Assembly: GCA_965112735.1 (NCBI GenBank)
Contig: OZ218951.1
Coordinates: forward strand, 5,766,001 to 5,830,000
Source: Phaeosaccion multiseriatum
Taxonomy: Eukaryota; Ochrophyta, other classes
DNA: 64,000 bases
Direction of reading: 5' to 3'
This document shows, piece by piece, positions 26,907 through 39,523 of the stretch. The notes below the pieces were generated by a model. The model was not told where the DNA came from. It saw only the letters and a program-made list of their open reading frames with translations, and searched no databases. The first letter of the stretch is position 1. Every line of letters begins with the position of its first letter. The position numbers were made by a program, and so were the translations under genes.

Positions 26907-27152
26907 TTAAGGGGAAAGGGAGGAGGGCCGGTCACAGATGGTAACGTGGATTTGAAGACGAGAACCTCGGGGGCAAAGTTCCTTTCGATATAATATAATG
27001 CAATTCGGTGGCTCTTACGTGCGGGGCTTACTCGGCTGACGCCGGCGGTAGCAGGTAGCACGTCAGGGGTCGATGTAAAATCTATTTGTAACAAATCTAA
27101 TCTGGGACTGGTCTGGGACTGGTCTGGGACTGGTCCGGGACTGGTCCGGGAC
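26907..27152. other. Short intergenic region with an 11-bp tandem repeat
   Basis: A spacer between two genes in tandem on the minus strand. 27102-27151 has about five copies of GGTCTGGGACT / GGTCCGGGACT. The remainder would be the sulfotransferase promoter. Confidence 0.5.
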
Positions 27153-30100
27153 TCAGAAGATGCGAGGCGTGCGGTGGGAGGAGCCGGTCCTGACACCGGT
27201 ACCTGGCCTGGAGCCGGTGCCGGCGGCTATCGGTTCCGCCCCGCCCCCTCCCACCCCTCCGCCATGCTCCCTGTCTGCAACCCAAGACTCTGGCCCCGCT
27301 ACGCCCGCCACACCTGCCGCCGGTGCCGACAACAGCGCAGCAGCCCCTCCGATCCCTGCCCCTGCCCCTCTCCCTCCTGTGCTCAGCGCCCCCACCGTGG
27401 TCATGGGCACGACGGCGCCTGAGCCTCCTGAGCCTGTTGTCACACCTCGTCTCGGAAGCCCTCCTCTGTGACTTGCTCCTCTCCCCAGGCTGTGCGCGGA
27501 ACACTGACCCCTTTTGTTGTTGACCATCCAAGGCAGCGCGTCTCTCTCCCCTCCGCCCCGTCCGCCCTGTTCGTCAACTGCCATCGCAGCAGGACCGCCC
27601 GTGTTCAGTCCACTGAAGCCCTCCCTGGCATGTTGCTGCTCCTTGTCCTTGGTGAGCCTGGCCCAGTGCGAGTCTCTGGGCGGCTCGACTCCGTCTCTCG
27701 CCATCCGTTGCCTTCTCCTGCTGACGAGGAAACTGCCCACGCTTCTGCTGGCCCCGAGTGGAGCCGGATGCTGCCTTTGACTGCCTTCCCTCGGTCCGTA
27801 GCAGCCCTCCGCGCCAGCCACACTCGAAGCACTCGAGGAGCGAGCCAACGATATACCCCCCCCTGGGGCACCTGTCCTGCCACTGCGCTTGGAGCGCTTG
27901 GCCTTGGCTTTGAGCCTCACCGCCCCCGGGGGACCGTGTCTCTTTCCCCCCGGGGACGCGCGTTTTCTCGCCCCGCCGACCGCAGGGACTCCTCCTCCAG
28001 TGTTCGCCAAATGATGATGATGATGATGATGAGGACCCTTCTGCTCCTTTCTCCGTACCGTGGCAAGACCCACTCCCTGCTTCGTCCGTCTCCAAGAAGA
28101 GGAGGACGCGGATACAAGGGAGGAGGATGACAGGGAGGAGGACAGCCGCGGCATCACCAGCCCCCTCCACCTCGAGGAAGACGAGCAACAAGACGACGCG
28201 GCCGACGACGCTGCTGCGGACGAAGCCTGCCTTCTCCCCGCCTCATAAGCCTCTGCCTCAGCGCCCCTCTTGCCCGTCCATGTGCGCCGCTCTGGAGCCG
28301 TTCGCCGCACAAGCTGCTCACTCCCCGGGGGAGGAGGGGGCTCTTCCTCCCCCTGACTCACGTTGTGCCTTTGCTTCCGGAGCTGGGCAGCCTTGTTGTA
28401 ACGGCTGGCGGTTGCGGTGGCAAGCCGACGCATACTCGCCAACTGCTGCCGCTGCATAGCCGACAGCTGCTGCCCTGACTGTCCTCCTCTTGCTCCTCCT
28501 CCTCCTCCTCCTCCTCCTCCTCGTCCTCCCCCTCGTCGACTACCTGCGGTAAAGCCGCTGCTCGTCCAGGCGCCGCTTCCTCTGACAGGCGACTCGCCAG
28601 CTGTGAGCAAGCTGTTGCCAGCTGTGAGCAAGCTGTTGCCAGCGGTGAGCAAGCTGTCGCCGTCGAAGTTGGCACCACCTCCTGAAGCACCAACTGCTTC
28701 CCCTGCCCACAAGTTCCCCTGCTCGGGAGGAGTGCAAGCAGGGTCGCCATCTGCATCAGCGCCCCCCCCCCCCCCATCACCACCACCAGCACCAACAGCA
28801 CCGGCACTAGCGTCCTCCTCCCCCACCCCTTCCTCCAGGCCCGTGAGGAAGAACGACGACGACGACGGCACAGAGGAGGACCAACATGATCCCCCCCCCC
28901 CCCAGCCCCAGCCCTGTGGCCCGGTCAGCCTTGAGCCCCGCCTGCCAGGCTTGCTCGTCCAGCCTCCTCTGCCTACGAGCGGTGGCGGGGTCTGCGGAGA
29001 TTGCCCAGCCCAAATCACTCTTCATGCTGCTCGCACGCATCACACGTCGTGTGCGTGTGCGTGTGCGTGTGCGTGTGCGTGTGCGTGTGCATGGGCGAGT
29101 GTCCGTGTGTGCGTGAGTGCCGCCCTTGCTCCTACCGTTTTCGTTCCCCCTGCTTCTGCCCAAGCTTGAGCCCGTGCTCCTGCCGTCCCTGCTTCTCCTG
29201 CCCATGCTGCTCTTGCTCTCCTCATGGAACACCCCCCCCCTTGGCTGGCCTTGCTGCTGCTGTTGCCGTTGCTCATCCTCGTTCTCTAGAAGCTCTCTTG
29301 CCCTCCCCTTCCTTGCCCTGCTCCCCCCCTCCCCCAGGCTCACTGTGCTCCTCGCTCGTGCCCCTGGCCCGGCACTTCGGTCGCCGTGGCACCCCCCCAG
29401 ACCTAAACTGTCACTGCTGACGCTGGTGGTCCAGGCTCGCAGCGAGGTGGTGTGTTGCTTGGCCAGCGCCGCCGAATCGAAGTCCGCCGTCTCGTCCTGC
29501 TTGCTTCTCAACCAGGCCTCCGAGCCCGGACCAAGCTTCGTCTCGCCTCCCCCTCCGCCTCGGCTCCAGACTGATTGGCTGTACCCCCCCGCCAGCCCGT
29601 CGCCCACTTCATGCCACTGCTTCCCCCCCCCCCCCCACTCCTCCTCCTCGTCGTCCTCCTCCTCCGCCTCCTCCTCCTCCTCCTCCTCCCTCTGCTGGAG
29701 CTGTCTTGCGAGGAGGAGGGCCCTGTGGCTCCTCTCCGTCTCTCTGCGCCTTGCCGCTTGTCGGAGGGTATCCCGCTTGGCCTCCCACTTCTTCGCCTCC
29801 TTCAGCATGGTTCGGAGCTCCCCTCGTCGCTCGGCATGCCCACTTGGCGGACCCACGGGATGGACCGCGCTCCACTTGGAAGAATCCGTCTTGGGGCGGC
29901 GAGGGGCCGCGCCGGAGGGAGGCCTGTTGAGCACTGGCGTGGCTTTCTTCCCCTCCTGATCCCTCTCTCCATCCTCCCCCTTCTCCGCCTCCGCCTCCTC
30001 CTCTCTCTTCTCCTCCTTTTCCTCCTCCCCCCACCCCTCCTCCTCCTCCTCCTCCTCCTCCTCCTCCTCCTCCTCCTCCTCCTCCTCCTCCTCCTCCTCC

Positions 30101-31053
30101 TCCTCCTCCTCCTCCTCCTCCTCCTCCTCCTTTTCCAGGGAGTAGCTGCCGGAGATGGGGGCCATCCTTGCCCTACCATGGGCCCTACCCAACACCTCTC
30201 GCGTGAGGGCGAGAGGCGACACGTCCCCGAGTGCTTCCTCCTTGTCGCGTTGACTCAGGTGACCCATGTACTGGTGCAACACCGGACCGTTGCCAACGTG
30301 CAACTCGAGCGACTTGGTATCCACTCGGCCCCTGCCGGCGGATGTAGGGAGCAAGTCCACCAGCCCCCCTCCCTCCTTCTCGACGCTGCCGCTGCTGCTG
30401 ATGCTTCTGCTGTCCCCCTCTCCTCCATCTTGCTCCTGCGCTAGTCGAGCACCACTCATGTCCACGATCTTCCCACTACTGCTCCGGGTGGGTTTGGTCA
30501 GCCTCTCCAGCGCCGAGAGCGGGTCGGCGAGCCTTGCCAGCGTCCCTCTCTTGACCTTCCCCACTGGCCGCGGTTCTGTGCTGTACCGGTCCTTCAGGGC
30601 GGACATGTGCGCCTGCCCATTGCGACAGGCCAGCGGAAGTCTCGGAGAAGTAGAATACCCGCTCTCCTCTCCTGGATGCTGCTGCGGCTTCGGACGCCTC
30701 TGCGTGGTCCAGGCTTCACTCGACTTGCCCACAGTACTGCCGGTGCTGGTCTCGTCCACGTCCATCCACTGTCCCAAGCCGTCCTGTGTGAGTTTCGAAC
30801 CGTAGCTTTTGTTGTCCTGGTCCTCAGGCGCTCGGCCCTGAGCCTTGCCATTGTAGAGCAGGTCCAGAAGTGTCTCCTCCTGCGCCGCTCCCTTCCGCGG
30901 CGTGCGATTCCTCTGCTGTGGGCCGTCTTTTTTCTCCTCCTCCCCCCGCCGCTGCCTGGCGAGCTGTACATTCTCCTCCACGACAGTGCCGCACACGGGG
31001 CAGCTCTCTTGGTCAGTCACAAAGGTGCACAGCCCGCACGCTGTCCCCTTCAT
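27153..31053 (-). CDS. Low-complexity protein with N-terminal Cys pairs; frame break at poly-G
   Basis: ATG at 31053 opens MKGTACGLCTFVTDQESCPV, a C-x2-C-x8-C-x2-C arrangement like a small zinc ribbon (Cys 6, 9, 18 and 21). A long charged region follows with a Glu run (30038-30130), a Thr-Arg run from CA/GT repeats (29046-29090) and Gly-rich stretches. The first frame reads to a stop at 28807, but from about 29018 a second frame takes over with better protein character (MQRQQLASMRRLATATASRY, then a basic region) and runs to a stop at 27153. The switch can be placed at the 14-base C run on the + strand (about 28892-28905). A homopolymer error, true frameshift or unrecognised intron would each explain it. 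If joined, the product is about 1300 aa. Function unknown; a single gene is favoured but not proven. Confidence 0.45.
28598..28660. repeat. 21-bp tandem repeat, about three copies
   Basis: The unit AGCTGTGAGCAAGCTGTTGC encodes SLLTAGN on the minus strand. It is in frame, inside the second half of the Cys-pair gene. Confidence 0.85.
30036..30132. repeat. (TCC)n coding repeat, poly-Glu on the minus strand
   Basis: About 31 TCC units read as GAG/GAA-type Glu codons in the Cys-pair gene. Confidence 0.92.
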
Positions 31054-31169
31054 GGAGTTGTACTACGGGAAAAAAAGAGAAACATGGACCTCTGTTTGTA
31101 ACCCTCAGCCGCCGCCGGACTTCAGCAGCCAGGGAGCTGTAGATCCTTTATCAATTCGCCACAGCGCGC
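31054..31169. promoter_or_regulatory. 116-bp bidirectional promoter candidate
   Basis: This is the whole spacer between the ATG of the Cys-pair gene (31053, minus) and the ATG of the MBOAT gene (31170, plus). It contains an A-rich element near 31071-31083. With so little space the two 5' UTRs must be very short or overlap. Confidence 0.5.
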
Positions 31170-34364
<3,195 letters not shown>

Positions 34365-34709
34365 AGTGTGATGGTGGTGGTGAGTGACGGCCTGCTTGCC
34401 CTGTACTGAAATTGAAATTGGTCGATTGAAATACAAAATACAATTAATTACGCGCGACAATTGCCCGCGGGGAGGGCATTCAGCTCCCCTCCGGAAGCAG
34501 GCAGAATGAAAAGTACTGCCCGAAAGAGAAGACACTACTTGGGGCGTATCACTGTGCGAGAGATGAAATCTGCTTGGACCATGAGCCTCGAATGAGCCGT
34601 GAGGGGGTGGTGCCTGCCATTCTGTGGTGCCTGCCATTCTACTCTGGATGGGGACGGGTCAGTGTGTGCGTAGCTTCGCTTCCTGCTGGCTTGGAGGCAG
34701 CAGGTGGGG
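34365..34709. other. Convergent intergenic region
   Basis: 345 bp between the MBOAT stop and the flagellar gene stop. AT-rich near 34405-34450 (TGAAATTGAAATTGG and AATTAATTA), suitable for 3' end formation on either strand. No gene is seen. Confidence 0.5.
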
Positions 34710-35963
34710 CTACACTACGCAGGCTGCTGCTGCTGCTGCTGCTGCTGCTTCTTCCAGCCCACTCCCTCCCCCCCCAGCGTGCTTTCTTTGGTCCCCAAAC
34801 CGCTGCTGCCCCAGCCGCTGCCCCCGGCCTCGCCCCCCCCCCCCCTGCTGCTGCTGCTGCTGCTGAGTCGAAGATGCGTTGCTGGGCAGCATGCCCGTGC
34901 TGCCCGTGGCCACCCCCGCCTCGATCTCGCGAAGGTCCGAGATGCGTTCGTAAATGAGCGTGAGGCACCTTCCCAGGGCCTGCAAACGGTGCTCGTCCTT
35001 GGTGTGCGTGAGTGTGCGCTTGGTACGCATGGTGCGAGTGCAGCGCGTGTGCAGGTTCTGAATGGCGAGCACCACCTGCCCGCACTCGCGCGTGATGCCC
35101 TTGACCCGCTCGGCCTCCTTCTCGCTCTCGTGGTTGGCGCGGATGACAGCGCTGCGGATCTGCTCCAACTCTCGCTGCCGCTCGTTGAGCTCCGAGTTGC
35201 GCACGAGCAGCTCGTTCTGGCCGCTCCTCCGATACTGCTGCATCTCGGACCGCTTGCGCTCAATGTCGTCGTCGCTGTTCCTGCACAGCGCCACAAGGTC
35301 TCTGTTGGCATCCTTTAGTGTCTGGAAGCGATTCACGAGGTCCCCCACCTCGTCCCACTCCTGCTCCGAGCACGTAATGGTGTCCAGCAGGTAGTCCTGG
35401 AAGCACTTGAGGCGGTCTGTCCGCTCCTTCAGCGCCTCCTCCTCATCCCTGGCCTTGTGCAGCTCCTGCTTGAGCCGACTCAGCTCCGCGTCCTTCTGCT
35501 CGAGCAGCCGCCTCTCCTGCTTTGCCTTGGCCTCTGCGCGGGCCCGCTTGCCGTCATTCTCCTGAATAAACTTTTCGAAGCGCAGAACCTGGTCCTTCAT
35601 GTCCTTCTGGCGCATCTCGAACTCCCTCTGGCGCTGCTCGCACTTCTCCAGCCTGCCCTTGTACTCCTGTTTCATCAAGTCCAGGGCGTCGTCCACTTCC
35701 CGCATCTCCTTCCTCTTCTTGAGCAGCAGCGTGGATTGCGTGGTCTGGCATACACCCGCTACCATAGTCGCCAGCTCCTCCTCCCCGCCTAAGAAGGCGT
35801 CCCCTTGATCCTCCTCCTCCTCTTGCTGCGGCTGCCTCTGCGACTGCCCATACCTACTCGGCCTAGTGGAGGGACTCTGCGCTCCGTCCTGGGTAACGAA
35901 GACCCCTTGCCCTTCCGCTCCATTCCCTGCCCCTCTTCGTGCGTCCTCGTTGTATGAAGTCAT
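34710..35963 (-). CDS. CFAP73/CCDC42-like flagellar coiled-coil protein (DUF4200)
   Basis: A single exon of 417 aa from the ATG at 35963 (MTSYNEDARRGAG). After a Gln/Glu-rich N-terminus the family core is clear: TLLLKKRKEMREVDDALDLM, then KCEQRQREFEMRQKDMKDQV and LRFEKFIQENDGKRARAEAK. The core is almost all helix with heptad pattern to about residue 330. The C-terminus is low complexity (Gln, Gly, Ala). DUF4200 proteins of this type (CFAP73/MIA2, CFAP100/MIA1, CCDC42) sit on motile axonemes and affect inner dynein arms. Which paralogue this is cannot be settled by eye. The gene implies that the organism makes flagella at some stage. Confidence 0.82.
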   Translation of the reverse strand: MTSYNEDARRGAGNGAEGQGVFVTQDGAQSPSTRPSRYGQSQRQPQQEEEEDQGDAFLGGEEELATMVAGVCQTTQSTLLLKKRKEMREVDDALDLMKQEYKGRLEKCEQRQREFEMRQKDMKDQVLRFEKFIQENDGKRARAEAKAKQERRLLEQKDAELSRLKQELHKARDEEEALKERTDRLKCFQDYLLDTITCSEQEWDEVGDLVNRFQTLKDANRDLVALCRNSDDDIERKRSEMQQYRRSGQNELLVRNSELNERQRELEQIRSAVIRANHESEKEAERVKGITRECGQVVLAIQNLHTRCTRTMRTKRTLTHTKDEHRLQALGRCLTLIYERISDLREIEAGVATGSTGMLPSNASSTQQQQQQQGGGGRGRGQRLGQQRFGDQRKHAGGGGSGLEEAAAAAAAAACVV

Positions 35964-36439
35964 TGCGCCTCCGCGACCCAGCCAATCTCCTACCCTTCTC
36001 CCCTCCTCCCCTTCTCCCAAACCCTTCTCCCTCTTGTTGCCTTCAACTCACTTCAGCCCAATGGCACGACGAAAGGACAAATTCCATCCATGTCTTGCAG
36101 CACCCTTCGCGGTGGTGTGACTCTGCGATTAGGATAGAATGATGCTGCAAAACCTGGGGGAAGTTCGGCCACCAGGCAACAATCGATCATCATACGGTTT
36201 CGTTTCGTCGTCGGAAAAAAAAAAGGTTTGTTTGTTTGTGAGAAAGACACGCACAAATCTCTCCACCCCTCGCTACAGAAGTACAGAAGGGGCAACTCGC
36301 TGCTATTAGCGGGGCCTGCAGGAGGAGGCTGCGGCAGGTGGCAGATCGTCTAGAGGAAGAGGAAGAGGAGAGCTGTGAGGAGGACGCCCCGGAGATAATA
36401 GACGAAATAACGCAGCAGCGCAGCACGGTGAGATTGATC
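35964..36439. promoter_or_regulatory. Divergent promoter region, flagellar gene / Cys-rich gene
   Basis: 476 bp between two head-to-head starts. Contains an A run and TTTG repeats near 36218-36240. An open frame from 36338 on + continues into the next gene, so a longer N-terminus for that gene is possible. Confidence 0.4.
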
Positions 36440-38617
36440 ATGACGCGGCGGAGACAGCGACCCGGCGCTGCCGCTGCAGCAGCCCTAGTACAGACTTGCC
36501 TGGCGCTGGTACTCTCCGCTGTCGGAGCTGCGCCGCTGCGGGAGGACTCCTCTGTGGGGCTCCACTCGCCCTGGACTGGAGCAGCTGGAGCAGCAGATGC
36601 ACCCTGGAAGGCTGTGGAGGTACCCGCCGAGGTGAGAAGATATAGGCCTGGCGGTGAAAGAGTGCATCGCTGGAGTCTCTGCACTCCTCCCAGCAGCTAT
36701 CTCCTCCCTCCTCCCTCATCCCTCCCCTCCTCTCGCACCGCACCGCACTCTCGCGTCTAGAATCAAGCCGTCATGATCAAAACAGGCTCCAACCAGTCGA
36801 GGATAGTGGAATAAGCCCATCCACACGTGCACCCCCCCCTCCCCTCCTCTTTCCCTCACTATTCTCTCTGCCCACTGAAGTGTCTCTCCTGTCGCACCCC
36901 CCTACCTCCCCTGGCAGTCACCCGAGCCGGAGGAGCTTGCAGGGGAGGCCTCTAGCACGAAGAACCGCCTCCGTGGGGCTACCAGCGGTCGGAGAACTCT
37001 TCTGGCCGACACTCCCGCGCCTACACCGGCCCCCACACCGGCCCCCACACCGGCCCCCACCCCGGCGCCCACCGATGCTCCTACGGCTGCACCAACAGCC
37101 GCTCCTGTGGCGCCGGACGCACTCGGCAGCTGCTGCGACGAGAGCTTGTTCACTGCGAACAACCAGGCCTACTTGGACAGTAACGGCAAGGAGCTGTACT
37201 GCGAGTCTGCGTGCCTCACCGAGAGCCCTATGTGAGTCGGGCTTCGTCATTCATGTAGTTGTGCAGGCAGATGGGAGCGAAGGGAGGGGCAATGGCGAAG
37301 GAAGGAAGGCAGTCACGAGGCCGCCCTTCCCTGTGTGCTGTCCTCTCACTCCTGTCCGTGTCCTCTTTTCCCCTTCCTTCCTATCAGTAACTGCGACATG
37401 TTCGGCATTGGGCAGGAGTGCAGGGGCTGCTTCACGGTCCAAGGCGCCGCAGAGGCCCTTGCCACGGGCACCTTCCCCGCTGAAGAGATCAACATTTGCC
37501 CTGGGACAGCGACAGCCGACGCAACAGCAGCTCCAACAGCTGCCCAAACAACAGCTCCGACAGCAGCTCCGACAGCAGCTCCGACAGCAGCTCCGACAGC
37601 ATCACCAACACTAGCCCCAACAGCCGCTCCGACAGCATCGCCAACCGTGGCCCCAACTCTAGGCGAGTGCACGACTGCCAGCGACTGCTCCGTCCTGGCC
37701 TCTCCTCTGGTCCTGCAGGAGCTCGGCGTGTATGGGAAGGAACTGACCTGCGACCCGACTTGCTCCGACAACAACCCAACCTATGGGGGCATGTAAGTCA
37801 AGGGAAAAGCGCGGCCTGACACCTCGTACTAAGCGGTCTGACTCGAGTGCCATCGACGTTGTTAAGTCTGTTTCAATCGGTAGTTACCTTAGTTACCTAC
37901 CTCCCTACCTCCCTGCCAACCTCCTTCCCACTTACCTGGCTCTGACTGCGCTCTTCCCTTCTTGCCTTGCCTCCCCATCTCCACTGCCACCCGCCCCCCC
38001 CCCCCCACCCTCGCAGCCTGTGCAACTACGCCGGTCTGGGCCAGAACTGCCGCGCCTGTCTCACTGCGAAAGGCCTCCGCCTCCACCTCGCCCTCAACCC
38101 GACTCACTCGGCCGACAGCCTGCCTCTGTGCGAGGAGGAGGATGCAGAGGATGGCAGCGGGGAGGAGGAGGAGGAGGAGGAGGAGGAGAGCAGTGGAGGG
38201 GAGGCGGGGGAAGAGAGCAGTGGAGGGGAGGAGGGGCAGGGGGATGAGGAGAGTGGGACAGGAGCTCCGTCGAATGGCGACGCTTCGAATTCGACGCCGA
38301 CGCCCGCCCCCTCCTCTCACGAGGCCGACGACCAGTCTGCCACGCACGCCCCCGCCCAAGTAGAGGAGGAGGAGAGCGACGCTCAGGGCGAGGAGGACTC
38401 AACAGGAGAGGCGGAGGGCGGGGGGGCGACGCGAGCAGTGTCGCCTTTCTCTCCCTCGTCTTCCTCTTCCTCCTCTTCCTCTAGCCTCCCAGCGATGGCA
38501 GCTGGAGGGGTGGCAGGGGTGGCAGCGGTGGCGGTGGTGGGCTTCCTTGCGATACGGAGGAGGTCGCGTGGCAGAGGAACTACGCCAGGGGCGGTACTGG
38601 ACGAGCTCGGCCTTTGA
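36440..38617 (+). CDS. Type I membrane protein with APT-rich linkers and GxGQxCRxC modules
   Basis: Four exons: 36440-36631, 36918-37231, 37388-37792 and 38017-38617, phases 0, 2 and 2, giving 503 aa. A signal peptide (AAAAAALVQTCLALVLSAVG) follows a basic start. Two modules begin exactly at exon starts with NCDMFGIGQECRGCFTVQG and LCNYAGLGQNCRACLTAKG. Each is preceded by a Cys pair in the previous exon (LYCESACLTESP and LTCDPTCSDNNPTYGG), so each module straddles an intron at the same place. Pro/Thr/Ala linkers (TPAP and APTA repeats) look like O-glycosylated stalks. A Glu-rich region, a transmembrane helix (MAAGGVAGVAAVAVVGFLAI), a basic stop and a short tail end the protein. Family not recognised; probably cell-surface. 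Confidence 0.72.
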
Positions 38618-39523
38618 TCTCTCGACAGGGACGTCGCGGGTCTCCGAGGCGAAGTGCCGAGGTGGAAGAGGGGAGGGGTGCATCAGAAAATGAAGCATAG
38701 TCCAGTTGAGTGTAGAGTGTGGCCTAAAAGGAAAGCGTTGGGATCGTAGTAGGTAATGCCACCACCCAATCACACCACTTCACACTTCGCCACTCTGCTG
38801 AGAGGATGGACAAGTCATTCGTGCATAGCGTTTGTAGGATTAGCAAGGATTCTTCGCGATTTATTAATTTTATTACTTCAATTTCTCTTTTGTTCTTTCT
38901 TGACCGCCGTAACTGACCAGCTGCCTTACGACATACCTTACTGTACCTCCCTCCTACTGCCTACCCTGCGCTGCCTGCCTTCTACCGCCTGCCTTTTCAC
39001 GGCCTGAAGGATTTGGTTCAGCCCCACGCCTTTCGGATCTTCCGGGTTGTCTAAAGTCGTCGACAAGCTACTTGCTGATGGCCAAGCTAAAGCAGAGCAC
39101 AGCTGATGTAAGTCGCTAGGCATGGCAGACGACAGGGACTTCCTGCTGAGGCCTGATGCCTAATCCTTTTCGATAGAGCTGGAGTTATGACGTTCTACTC
39201 TAGTGTGCTCTCTTCCGACTTGGAGGAACCCGCTAGCTGTGGATTGTCGCGTTGCGATATCCTCCTGTGGAAGCAGTGACGAGCTAAAGTTGTGTTTTTT
39301 AAATTAAAACGACTGATACTCTGCAGTTCTAAGCAAAGAGGAAAAGAAAGACGGAAGGAAGGAAGGAAGGAAGGAAGGGAGGGAGGGGCAGGCGTAACGA
39401 GCCCATCAACTCTGAAACCTCGACATTGATGTCGGTCACCTCGACATCGGCCTCGATATTTCATTGTGTCGATGTCTATAGCAACACAACCTCTCTACTG
39501 CGTCTCCTTTCCATGAAGCAATC
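38618..39523. other. Convergent intergenic region
   Basis: 906 bp between two convergent stops. AT-rich at 38850-38900 (TTATTAATTTTATTAC). A GGAA run lies at 39355-39385. No gene is seen. Confidence 0.5.

Noticed and set aside
28807-28890. End of the first frame of the Cys-pair gene (GGGGIMLVLLCAVVVVVLP) as a membrane helix
   Set aside because: The hydrophobic stretch comes from a GTC/GTCGTC repeat in the wrong frame after the homopolymer; the alternative frame reads acidic and Ser-rich and continues for 600 codons.
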